Source: an uncultured Phenylobacterium sp. (GTDB lineage Bacteria > Pseudomonadota > Alphaproteobacteria > Caulobacterales > Caulobacteraceae). From it: DNA of 16,372 nucleotides. Shown piece by piece: positions 6,679 through 12,626 of the stretch. A program made the position numbers and the translations under genes. The stretch is taken from positions 1 through 16,372 of the forward strand of contig CAMFIW010000012.1 in assembly GCA_945952355.1 (NCBI GenBank), read 5' to 3'. The notes under the pieces are model-generated. The model was not told the DNA's origin. It worked only from the letters and a program-made list of their open reading frames with translations, and did no database searches. Position 1 is the stretch's first letter. The number at the start of each line of letters is the position of its first letter.

Positions 6679-7437
6679 TCACCAGCTTTCGGACCAGGGA
6701 CGCAGGTCCAGTTCATGGGTCCAGGCCGACCGCAGCTGGTCGGTCAGCCAGACATAGTTGCGGGCGATGTCCTCGGGCTTGAGGATCACGTCGCGGTCCA
6801 GCAGGTCCTGGACGTTGTCGCTGCGCGAGCGGGTGAACACCCCGTCGATGGCGCCGTCCACCACGATGTGGGCGACGTGGACGCCCTTGGGCCCGAGCTC
6901 GCGGGCGGCGGACTGGGCCACCGCGCGCAGGCCATGCTTGGCGGCGGCGAACGCCGCGAAGCCCTCGCGGCCGCGCACCGAGGCGGTGGCGCCGGTCACC
7001 AGGATCGTGCCGCGGCCGCGGGGCGTCATGACCCGCGCCGCCTCGCGGATGGCCAGGAAGCCGGCGAAGCAGGCCATCTCCCAGACCTTGGTGAAAACCC
7101 GGGTCGTGGTCTCGGTGACGCCGAAGCGGACGTTCGCGCCGATGTTGAAGACCACCACCTCCAGCGGCCCGACCTCGGCCTCGATGCGGTCGAAGAGGGC
7201 GATGGTCTCCTCCTCGGAACGGGCGTCGCAGCCGAAGGCATGGACGATCCCGCCCTCGGCGCGGATCTCGTCGGCGAAGGCTTCGAGCTGGTCGAGGTTG
7301 CGCGCCCGGCGGGTGATGCAGACCGCGTAGCCGTCGGCGGCGAAGGCCTTGGCGATGGCGCCGCCGACCCCTTCCCCCACGCCGACGATCAGGCAGGCGC
7401 CTTTTGGGGGGTGATCTTGTAGGCGATCAGGGGGCAT
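6679..7437 (-). CDS. Atypical SDR-family protein lacking catalytic Tyr
   Basis: A 252-residue Rossmann-fold short-chain dehydrogenase. The nucleotide-binding loop is LIVGVGEGVGGAIAKAFA (Gly19, 21, 23, 25) instead of the usual TGxxxGxG. FNIGANVRF replaces the NNAG motif. In the active-site region (GATASVRGREGFAAFAAAKHG) Lys167 is kept, but the Tyr of YxxxK is Phe163, and the Ser expected about 13 residues earlier is Ala/Thr. ELGPKGVHVAHIVVDGAID follows, as in a known subgroup of bacterial SDRs. Dehydrogenase activity by the standard mechanism is therefore doubtful. The start is ATG 7437, with GGAGG five bases upstream; that GGAGG lies just after an earlier in-frame ATG (7449), which has no ribosome binding site of its own. 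The gene leads the operon with the HCCA-isomerase-like gene and diverges from the HxlR regulator. Confidence 0.88.
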   Translation of the reverse strand: MPPDRLQDHPPKGACLIVGVGEGVGGAIAKAFAADGYAVCITRRARNLDQLEAFADEIRAEGGIVHAFGCDARSEEETIALFDRIEAEVGPLEVVVFNIGANVRFGVTETTTRVFTKVWEMACFAGFLAIREAARVMTPRGRGTILVTGATASVRGREGFAAFAAAKHGLRAVAQSAARELGPKGVHVAHIVVDGAIDGVFTRSRSDNVQDLLDRDVILKPEDIARNYVWLTDQLRSAWTHELDLRPWSESW

Positions 7438-7452
7438 CTCGACCTCCATCCA

Positions 7453-7485
7453 GAATTTGGACGAACCATCGTATTGAATCTGGAC
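7453..7485. promoter_or_regulatory. Direct repeats GAATYTGGAC, candidate HxlR operator
   Basis: GAATTTGGAC (7453-7462) and GAATCTGGAC (7476-7485) are ten-base direct repeats with one mismatch, offset by 23 bp. They lie within the 71-bp gap between the divergent SDR and HxlR genes. The second copy is embedded in an imperfect palindrome (TTGA 7474-7477, CTGG 7480-7483, CCAG 7486-7489, TCAA 7490-7493). An autoregulated HxlR binding here could control both directions; this is inference from position and symmetry. Confidence 0.4.
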
Positions 7486-7502
7486 CCAGTCAATGAGATA
7501 TT
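7474..7502 (+). promoter_or_regulatory. Predicted promoter of HxlR gene, possibly leaderless
   Basis: TTGAAT (7474-7479) and GATATT (7497-7502) are separated by 17 bp and each match the sigma-70 consensus at four of six positions. A start about seven bases after the -10 box falls on the ATG at 7509. The gene has no Shine-Dalgarno sequence, so the mRNA may be leaderless. The -35 box contains a GAATC (GANTC) site. Confidence 0.4.
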
Positions 7503-7508
7503 GCGGCC

Positions 7509-7970
7509 ATGAAGTGGGAAGATCTCGCCGCCGAGCCCTGCTCCGCCGCCCGCACCCTCGCCGTCATCGGCGACCGATGGACCCTGCTGATCCTGCGCGA
7601 CTGCTTCCTGGGCGTGCGCCGGTTCGAGGCCTTCCAGGAACGCCTGGGCATCTCGCGCACCATCATCGCCGAGCGGCTGAAGCTGCTGGTCGACGAGGGG
7701 GTGTTGAGCAAGGTCGCCTACCAGGAACGGCCCCTGCGCCACGAATACCGACTGACCGAAAAGGGCCTGGCCCTGCACCCGGTGATCATGGCCATCGTCC
7801 ACTGGGGCGACCGGTTCTATGCCGGCGACGCGGGACCGCCCCTGCTCCACCGGCACAGGGCCTGCGGCTGCGACTTCCACCCGGTGATGACCTGCTCAGA
7901 GTGCGGCGAGCCGATCGGCGCGCGCGATGTCGAGACGCGGCCCGGCCCCGGGACCCGAACGCGCGCCTGA
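7509..7970 (+). CDS. HxlR-family transcriptional regulator with C-terminal Cys/His cluster
   Basis: A 153-residue winged-helix regulator of the HxlR (MarR-related) family. CSAARTLAVIGDRWTLLILRDCFLGVRRFEAFQERLGISRTIIAERLKLLVDEGVL is the HxlR signature, with Cys11 at the usual N-terminal position and Cys32. The wing is RPLRHEYRLTEKG. Beyond the usual end, residues 119-132 carry Cys119, Cys121, His124, Cys129 and Cys132 (ACGCDFHP, TCSECGEP), which may bind zinc or react with electrophiles. The family works as dimers that respond to aldehydes, quinones or redox stress. The gene is divergent from the SDR/isomerase operon, its likely target, with a repeat-containing 71-bp gap between. No Shine-Dalgarno sequence precedes ATG 7509. 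Confidence 0.92.
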   Translation: MKWEDLAAEPCSAARTLAVIGDRWTLLILRDCFLGVRRFEAFQERLGISRTIIAERLKLLVDEGVLSKVAYQERPLRHEYRLTEKGLALHPVIMAIVHWGDRFYAGDAGPPLLHRHRACGCDFHPVMTCSECGEPIGARDVETRPGPGTRTRA

Positions 7971-8076
7971 TCGGCCGCTCCCCACGACCGCCATTCCAGC
8001 CCCACGGCGATGGCGCTAGGGTGCGCCCCAAGTGCGACGCCGCCGACCAAGAGGCGGGACCGCGAGGGAGCGAGAC

Positions 8077-9480
8077 ATGATCCAGGGACCCATCGAGGGC
8101 GGGCGCCACGGCTGGGCGTTCAACCGGCCGCTGATCGACCTGGCCGCGAAGGGCTATGTCGAGGCGGAATACCTCCTGAGCGGCGAGGCGACGACCTATG
8201 GCCTGGCGCCCGGCGCCGAACTCGGCCGGGACGGCAAGTGGCGGGTCGAGCCCACGGGCAAGGTCCCGTTCAAGACCCGCTTCCTGGTCTATCGACCGGC
8301 CGACCCGGCGAAGTTCAACGGCACGGTGGTGGTGTGCTGGAACAACGTCACCGCCGGCTACGAGCTGTTCTTCGGCGAAGGTCCCGCGGTGCTAGAGGAG
8401 GGCTATGCCTATGTCTGCGCGACAGTGCAGCGGGTGGGCGTGCACGGGTTCGCGGAAAACCCGCAGGGGCTCGCCGCCTGGGACCCCGAACGCTATGGCG
8501 AGCTCAGCATCCCGACCGATGACGCCTCCTACGACATTTTCTCCCAGGTCGCCCGCGCCGTCGGGCCGGGCCGGGACCGGGCGATCGATCCGCTGGGCGG
8601 GCTCGAGGTGAAGAAGGTGATCGGTCTGGGCGCCTCGCAGTCGGCCGGACGGCTCGCGACCTACATCAACGCCGTGCACCCGCTGGCCAAGGACCAGGGC
8701 GGCCATGCCTTCGACGGCTACATGCTGCAGATCTATTTCGGCACCGGCACCCCGATCGCGGCCAGCGACCGGCCGGTCAATCCGGCGGCGGCCAATATCC
8801 GCCTGCCGCGCGGCCAGAACCTCATCCGCGAGGACCTCGACGTGCCGGCGATTATCGTCAACACCGAGCTGGAGGCGATCGCCTGCGTGCCGGTGCGCCA
8901 GGCGGACACCGAGCGCTTCCGCACCTGGGAGGCGGCCGCCCTGACCCACGTGTCCTACCAGGCGCAGCTGACGCGGAACGAGAAGTACCGGCGCGACTTC
9001 GGCGTCGTCCCGCCGGCGCCGTCCGAGCAGATGAACCGGATCTACCTGCAGCCCTTCTATGACGCGGCGCTGCATCACATGAACCGCTGGGTGAACGGCG
9101 CCGGCGCGCCGCCGCGCCAACCGCTGATCGACTTCACCGCAGACGGCGAGGTGGTCCGTGACGGCCACGGCATCGCCACGGGCGGCGTCCGCCTGCCGCA
9201 GGCGGCGGCCCCGGTCGCCATGAACAGCTCGACCCCCGTCAGCGACGACTTCGCCGGCCGGCTGCGCGGCTCGAACCGGCCGTTCGATGGGGCGACCCTG
9301 GACGCCCTCTATGGCGACGAAGCCGGATACCTCGCCCGCTTCCGCCAGGCCGCCGCCGCCGCGGTGGAGGCCGGGGTGATGATGGCGCGCGACGTCGAGC
9401 CGGCGGTCGAGGAGGCCGGCCGCGAATATCGCCGGGCGCGGGAGGTCGCGGCGCGGGAGCCGGCGACGGCGGCCGTTTGA
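8077..9480 (+). CDS. Alpha/beta-hydrolase-domain protein (Abhydrolase_10-like)
   Basis: A 467-residue protein resembling the large 'alpha/beta hydrolase domain' proteins. The predicted nucleophile elbow is IGLGASQSAGRL with Ser189. Upstream strands include KTRFLVYRPADPAKFNGTVVVCWNNVTAGYELFF (a family-typical block) and EEGYAYVCATVQRVGVHG. Downstream are FDGYMLQIYFGTG, DLDVPAIIVNTELEAI (strand likely carrying the acid region) and a C-terminal helical part with many Ala/Glu. There is no signal peptide, so it is probably cytoplasmic; the substrate is unknown. The start is ATG 8077, with GAGGGAG upstream; the open frame continues further upstream without family similarity. It follows hxlR by 106 bp in the same direction. 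A GCTAGGGT at 8015-8022 resembles a -10 box and could give it its own promoter. Confidence 0.82.
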   Translation: MIQGPIEGGRHGWAFNRPLIDLAAKGYVEAEYLLSGEATTYGLAPGAELGRDGKWRVEPTGKVPFKTRFLVYRPADPAKFNGTVVVCWNNVTAGYELFFGEGPAVLEEGYAYVCATVQRVGVHGFAENPQGLAAWDPERYGELSIPTDDASYDIFSQVARAVGPGRDRAIDPLGGLEVKKVIGLGASQSAGRLATYINAVHPLAKDQGGHAFDGYMLQIYFGTGTPIAASDRPVNPAAANIRLPRGQNLIREDLDVPAIIVNTELEAIACVPVRQADTERFRTWEAAALTHVSYQAQLTRNEKYRRDFGVVPPAPSEQMNRIYLQPFYDAALHHMNRWVNGAGAPPRQPLIDFTADGEVVRDGHGIATGGVRLPQAAAPVAMNSSTPVSDDFAGRLRGSNRPFDGATLDALYGDEAGYLARFRQAAAAAVEAGVMMARDVEPAVEEAGREYRRAREVAAREPATAAV

Positions 9481-9505
9481 GGCGCGCAACACAGCCGCCC
9501 TTTCC

Positions 9506-9529
9506 CTGACGCACGAGCCCGGCTATCTG
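9506..9529 (+). promoter_or_regulatory. Candidate promoter of FKBP gene
   Basis: CTGACGC (9506-9512) matches TTGACGS at six of seven positions, and GCTATCTG (9522-9529) matches GCTANAWC at six of eight. The 9-bp gap is one short of the usual range. The position, about 22 bp before the ATG and just upstream of a GGAG, fits a promoter of the following gene. Confidence 0.35.
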
Positions 9530-9551
9530 CGCGCGTCCCACGGAGTGCGCC

Positions 9552-10034
9552 ATGAAAGCCCTGATCCCGCTCGCCCTCGCCGCCGTCCTGGCCATGGGGG
9601 CCGCCGCCGAGGCCCAGCCCGCCGCGCCGCCCGCCCCGGCGGCCGTGTCCGATCCGGCCACCTTCCTGGCCCAGAACGCCAAGGCGGCGGGTGTGAAGGC
9701 CCTTCCCTCCGGCCTGCAGTACAAGATCGTGCAGTCGGGGCCGGCGGGGCCCTCGCCCAAGGCCGGCGACCTCATCAAGGTCCACTATGAAGGCGCCCTG
9801 ACCAGCGGCCAGGTGTTCGACTCCTCGTTCGAGCGCGGCCGTCCCGCCATCATGCCGCTGGGCGAACTGATCCCGGCCTGGATGGAGGCCCTGCCGATGA
9901 TGCGGGTCGGCGACGAATGGATACTCTATGTGCCGCCGAGCCTAGGCTATGGCGCCGAAGCCACCGGCCCGATCCCGGCCAACAGCGTTCTGGTGTTCCG
10001 CATCAAGCTGCTCGGCATGCTGTCGCCGGACTGA
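9552..10034 (+). CDS. Exported FKBP-type peptidyl-prolyl cis-trans isomerase
   Basis: A 160-residue protein. Residues 1-22 form a signal peptide (MKALIPLALAAVLAMGAAAEAQ), followed by an Ala/Pro-rich linker. The FKBP domain runs from about residue 53: SGLQYKIVQSG, GDLIKVHYEGALTSGQVFDSSFERGRPAIMPLGELIPAWMEALPMMRVGDEWILYVPPSLGYG, and PIPANSVLVFRIKLLG. The conserved VHYEG, FDSS, GYG and IPxNSxLxF elements are all present. The VI[PA]GWxEAL motif appears as LIPAWMEAL. It should act as a periplasmic foldase. The N-terminal dimerisation domain of FkpA/Mip proteins is absent or much reduced. ATG 9552 is preceded by GGAG. It lies 71 bp after the hydrolase and converges on blh with a 12-bp gap and no visible terminator hairpin. 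Confidence 0.95.
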   Translation: MKALIPLALAAVLAMGAAAEAQPAAPPAPAAVSDPATFLAQNAKAAGVKALPSGLQYKIVQSGPAGPSPKAGDLIKVHYEGALTSGQVFDSSFERGRPAIMPLGELIPAWMEALPMMRVGDEWILYVPPSLGYGAEATGPIPANSVLVFRIKLLGMLSPD

Positions 10035-10046
10035 CGACGAGAGCGC

Positions 10047-10907
10047 CTAGAGCGCGTTCACCGGCAGCTTAAGGAACACGCGCCCGCTCGGCGCGGCTGG
10101 GGGCAGGGCGCCGGCGCGGATATTGACCTGGAGCGAGGGCAGGATCAGCACCGGAGCCTCCAGGCTAGCGTCGCGCGCCTCGCGCAGTTCGACGAAGTCG
10201 TCCTCCCCCACATCGTCATGCACATGAATGTTGAGCGCCCGCTGATCGGCGACCGAGGTCTCCCAGGCGAAGGCCGAGCGGCCTTGGGGCAGATAGTCGT
10301 GTCCCACGAAGACGCGGGTCGCTGGGTCCAGTTCAAGGATTCGGCGGATCGAGCGGTACAGGGTGCGCGCATCTCCGCCGGGGAAGTCCGCCCTCGCGGT
10401 TCCGTAGTCGGGCATGAACAGGGTGTCGCCAACGAAGACGGCGTCGCCGATCCGATAGGTGACGCAGGCCGGCGTATGCCCCGGAGTATGCAGCACCTCA
10501 ATCTCCAGATCACCCAGCGGCAGCCGGTCGCCCTCCAGGACCAACCGGTCGAAGGCGGACCCATCCGCCCTGACATCCTCGGCCTCGAACAAGGCTGCGA
10601 AGGCCTTCTGGACGCCGGTGATATGCGCCCCGATCACCACCGGGACACCCGTGCGGGTGCGGACCACGTCGGCCGCCGACAGGTGGTCGGCATGGGCATG
10701 GGTCTCCAACACGTAGACGAGGTCGAGACCACGCGCTGCGACTGCCCCCAGCACCGCGTCGATCGATCCTGTGGAGGTGCGCGCCGCCTTCGGGTCGAAG
10801 TCGAGCACGGGGTCGACCAGGGCGGCCCGGCCGGTGGCCGGGTCGGAGACCAGATAGGTGACCGTATGGGTGGCGGGATCGAAGAAGGCTTGGACTTCGG
10901 GACGCAT
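10047..10907 (-). CDS. blh: Blh/ETHE1-like persulfide dioxygenase (MBL fold)
   Basis: A 286-residue metallo-beta-lactamase-fold protein. It contains the metal motif THAHADH (residues 69-75), then His144 in HTPGHTPACVTY and Asp161 in VFVGDTLFMPDYGTARADFPGGD. His203 (VFVGHDYLP) follows. His70, His144 and Asp161 correspond to the iron-ligand set of ETHE1-type persulfide dioxygenases. The overall sequence, including DPVLDFDPKAARTST, matches the Blh branch encoded next to BigR regulators. The expected reaction is oxidation of glutathione persulfide to sulfite and GSH. Two adjacent ATGs (10910, 10907) follow an AGGAGG; 10907 has the better five-base spacing. The upstream open frame beyond 10910 crosses the regulator gene on the other strand and is not coding. 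It is divergent from bigR and probably repressed by it. Confidence 0.92.
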   Translation of the reverse strand: MRPEVQAFFDPATHTVTYLVSDPATGRAALVDPVLDFDPKAARTSTGSIDAVLGAVAARGLDLVYVLETHAHADHLSAADVVRTRTGVPVVIGAHITGVQKAFAALFEAEDVRADGSAFDRLVLEGDRLPLGDLEIEVLHTPGHTPACVTYRIGDAVFVGDTLFMPDYGTARADFPGGDARTLYRSIRRILELDPATRVFVGHDYLPQGRSAFAWETSVADQRALNIHVHDDVGEDDFVELREARDASLEAPVLILPSLQVNIRAGALPPAAPSGRVFLKLPVNAL

Positions 10908-10931
10908 CATGTCCTCCTGAGGAGCGGCACA

Positions 10932-10960
10932 TAAATAAGCATTTGCTAAATTAGATTCAA
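10932..10960 (-). promoter_or_regulatory. Predicted blh promoter
   Basis: On the minus strand, TTGAAT (10960-10955) and TATTTA (10937-10932) are spaced 17 bp, within a locally AT-rich patch of an otherwise GC-rich window. The -35 box lies inside the inverted repeat at 10950-10965, so repressor binding there would block it. The box overlaps a GATTC (GANTC) site. Confidence 0.4.
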
Positions 10961-10970
10961 CTAATATATA
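10943..10970 (+). promoter_or_regulatory. Predicted bigR promoter, possibly leaderless
   Basis: TTGCTA (10943-10948) and TATATA (10965-10970) are spaced 16 bp. Transcription would begin at about 10976-10978, coinciding with the ATG at 10977. No Shine-Dalgarno sequence is present, so the regulator mRNA may be leaderless. The candidate operator lies between and partly over these boxes. Confidence 0.4.
10950..10965. promoter_or_regulatory. BigR-type operator candidate ATTAG-N6-CTAAT
   Basis: A perfect 5-bp inverted repeat with a six-base spacer (ATTCAA) sits in the 69-bp gap between blh and bigR. It overlaps the predicted -35 box of blh and the core promoter of bigR. A second small palindrome, AGCA-TT-TGCT, lies at 10938-10947. 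BigR and related ArsR regulators bind AT-rich dyads in this position and autoregulate, so this is the natural site. The assignment is by position and symmetry, not by a known exact motif. Confidence 0.6.
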
Positions 10971-10976
10971 GGCCCC

Positions 10977-11339
10977 ATGTTCGATCTCTCGAAGTTCGAC
11001 ATCACCCGTTTCGAGGAAAGCGCCGAGGCGGCGGCCAAGCTGCTGAAGGCGCTCGCCAATGAGCGGCGTCTGATGATCCTGTGCCAGTTGGTGGAAGGAG
11101 AGCTTTCGGTCGGGGCGCTGCTGCCCAGGGTCGGGCTCTCGCAGTCGGCCCTTTCGCAGCATCTGGCGGTGCTGCGCGACGAGGGTGTCGTGGCCACCCG
11201 CCGGGACAGCCAGACCATCTGGTACCGGATCAGCGACCCTGCCGCGGTGCGTGTGATGGCGACCCTCGCGGAGATCTTCTGTCCCCCCGACATGAGGTCG
11301 CCCCATGACACCCCGCCTGATCCCCCTCCCTCCGACTGA
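10977..11339 (+). CDS. bigR: BigR/SqrR/YgaV-type ArsR-family persulfide-responsive repressor
   Basis: A 120-residue ArsR-fold winged-helix repressor. FEESAEAAAKLLKALANERRLMILCQLVEGELSVGALLPRVGLSQSALSQHLAVLRDEGVVATRRDSQTIWYRISD is the DNA-binding domain, with recognition helix SQSALSQHLAVLR. Cys36 (MILCQL) and Cys102 (EIFCPP) are 66 residues apart, the same spacing I recall for the redox pair Cys42/Cys108 of BigR and Cys41/Cys107 of SqrR. There is no ELCVCDL-type metal motif, so it is a persulfide/redox sensor rather than a metal sensor. Oxidation to a di- or polysulfide bridge should release DNA and derepress blh and the downstream genes. The last 35 bases overlap the rhodanese gene in another frame. 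The C-terminal tail (HDTPPDPPPSD) is dispensable-looking low complexity. Confidence 0.93.
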   Translation: MFDLSKFDITRFEESAEAAAKLLKALANERRLMILCQLVEGELSVGALLPRVGLSQSALSQHLAVLRDEGVVATRRDSQTIWYRISDPAAVRVMATLAEIFCPPDMRSPHDTPPDPPPSD

Positions 11340-11832
11340 GGTCGCCGAGCGCCTTTCGCGCGGCGCCGTTCTGGTCGACATCCGAGAGCCCGACGAGTTC
11401 GCCCGCCAGCATGTAAGCGGCGCGATCTCCGCGCCGTTGTCGGCGTTCGAAGCCGCCAGGCCCGCCGTACCGGCGGGACGCCAGGTGATCTTCACATGCC
11501 GCACCGGAATGCGCACCGGCGGCGCCTGCGAACGGCTCGCCGCGGCCGTGAACACCGAGGCCTATGTCCTGGATGGCGGCCTGGACGCGTGGCGCCTCGC
11601 GGGGCTTCCGCTCGAAAACGACCGCAAGGCGCCGCTGGAAATGATGCGCCAGGTGCAGATCGCGGCCGGTCTCCTGGTGCTTACCGGGGTCGCGATCGGA
11701 CTGCTCATTTCGCCCGTGGGCTTCTTGCTGTCGGCCTTCGTCGGCGCGGGCCTGACCTTCGCCGGCGTCACCGGGTACTGCGGGATGGCGAGACTACTGG
11801 CGCACGCGCCCTGGAATCGCGCGGCGGCCTGA
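11305..11832 (+). CDS. YgaP-like membrane rhodanese (rhodanese + DUF2892)
   Basis: A 175-residue protein. An N-terminal rhodanese domain (about 8-105) has VLVDIREPDEFARQHVSGA and the active-site loop CRTGMRT with catalytic Cys65, ending in LDGGLDAWRLAGLP. A DUF2892-type membrane part follows, with two helices (about 117-136 and 138-156) and the terminal TGYCGMARLL with Cys159. Length, order and both cysteines match the E. coli sulfurtransferase YgaP. The expected role is transfer of sulfane sulfur at the inner membrane, handing persulfide to thiols for oxidation by Blh. The start is ATG 11305, because the rhodanese fold needs residues upstream of the bigR stop; a GAGG lies 8 bases before it. 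The 35-bp overlap with bigR and the 2-bp gap before the exporter gene indicate one operon, as with ygaV-ygaP. Confidence 0.9.
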   Translation: MTPRLIPLPPTEVAERLSRGAVLVDIREPDEFARQHVSGAISAPLSAFEAARPAVPAGRQVIFTCRTGMRTGGACERLAAAVNTEAYVLDGGLDAWRLAGLPLENDRKAPLEMMRQVQIAAGLLVLTGVAIGLLISPVGFLLSAFVGAGLTFAGVTGYCGMARLLAHAPWNRAAA

Positions 11833-11834
11833 AC

Positions 11835-12611
11835 ATGGATCTCCCGACAGCGATCGCCACCCTCGCCAGCGGCGCGGTGGTGGGATTCCTGCTGACCGTA
11901 TTCGGCGGCGGCGGCTCCGTGCTGGCGACCCCGCTGCTGCTCTATGTGGTCGGCGTTCGCGACCCGCACCTGGCGATCGGAACCTCCGCCGCCGCAGTGG
12001 CGATCAACGCCGTCCTCAGCCTGGCGGCCCAGGCGCGCGCGGGCCGGGTCAAGTGGCCCTGCGCCCTGGTGTTCGCCGCCGCGGGCCTGCTGGGCTCGCT
12101 GGTCGGGTCCAGTCTGGCAAAGGCGATGGACGGCCAACGCCTGTTGATCGTGTTCGCCGCCGCCATGGCCGCCGTGGCGATCTCGATGCTCTGGACGCGC
12201 AAGACGGCCGGCGACCCGGACGTCCATCTGCAGCCGCGCCATGTGCCGCGGCTGGCGGCCCTGGGCCTCGCCGCCGGCGGCGCCGCCGGGTTCTTCGGGA
12301 TCGGCGGCGGGTTTCTCATCGCGCCAGGCCTGATGGCGGCGACCGGCATGACGCTCGCCAACGCCGCCGCCTCTTCCCTCGTGTCGGTCGCCCTGTTCGG
12401 CGCGGCCACGGCGGCGAACTATGCGCTCTCCGGCTGGGTCGACGGCGAACTGCTGCTGGTCCTCGTCGCCGGCGGAGCGGGCGGCGCGGCGCTGGGCCTC
12501 CCGATCGCCCGGCTCGCAGTACGCCACGCCGCCGTGGCGCGCCGGGCGCTCGGCGTCCTGATCCTCGTGGTGGCGGCCTATGTGGCGACCAAGGCGGTGG
12601 GCCCCGCATGA
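11835..12611 (+). CDS. TauE/SafE (TSUP) family exporter, probable sulfite exporter
   Basis: A 258-residue polytopic protein with about eight hydrophobic helices. The repeated TSUP motif is present in both halves: GFLLTVFGGGGSVLATPLLLYVVGV-DPHLAIGTSAAAVAINA near the N-terminus and GFFGIGGGFLIAPGLMAATGMTLANAAASSLVSVALFGA after the middle loop (RKTAGDPDVHLQPRHVPR). The start is ATG 11835, two bases after the rhodanese stop and without its own Shine-Dalgarno sequence, indicating translational coupling; the upstream frame overlaps the rhodanese gene and is not used. TSUP proteins export sulfite, sulfoacetate or related anions. In this operon, removal of sulfite made by Blh is the logical role. It is the last gene of the bigR operon; a short hairpin follows at 12627. 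Confidence 0.9.
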   Translation: MDLPTAIATLASGAVVGFLLTVFGGGGSVLATPLLLYVVGVRDPHLAIGTSAAAVAINAVLSLAAQARAGRVKWPCALVFAAAGLLGSLVGSSLAKAMDGQRLLIVFAAAMAAVAISMLWTRKTAGDPDVHLQPRHVPRLAALGLAAGGAAGFFGIGGGFLIAPGLMAATGMTLANAAASSLVSVALFGAATAANYALSGWVDGELLLVLVAGGAGGAALGLPIARLAVRHAAVARRALGVLILVVAAYVATKAVGPA

Positions 12612-12626
12612 CAAGCCGCGCTTAAC

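Noticed and set aside
5759..7422. Plus-strand frames opposite the isomerase and SDR genes
   Set aside because: They have no domain signature and overlap two well-supported minus-strand genes and the end of the 119-residue gene.
7989..8015. CGCCAT/ATGGCG inverted repeat between hxlR and the hydrolase gene
   Set aside because: The six-base arms have a 15-base loop in GC-rich DNA and no T-run; this is close to what chance would give.
8392..9785. Minus-strand frames opposite the hydrolase and FKBP genes
   Set aside because: Their translations are His/Arg/Gly-rich noise; the plus strand encodes recognisable enzymes.
10035..10046. Terminator between FKBP and blh
   Set aside because: The 12-bp gap has only a short GCGCTC direct repeat and no stem-loop with a T-run.
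10908..11555. N-terminal extension of the blh frame
   Set aside because: It crosses the divergent promoter and the bigR/rhodanese genes. The Blh fold starts at ATG 10907, behind AGGAGG.
11562..12614. 350-codon minus-strand frame
   Set aside because: It is the shadow of the rhodanese and TSUP exporter genes, with no recognisable features.
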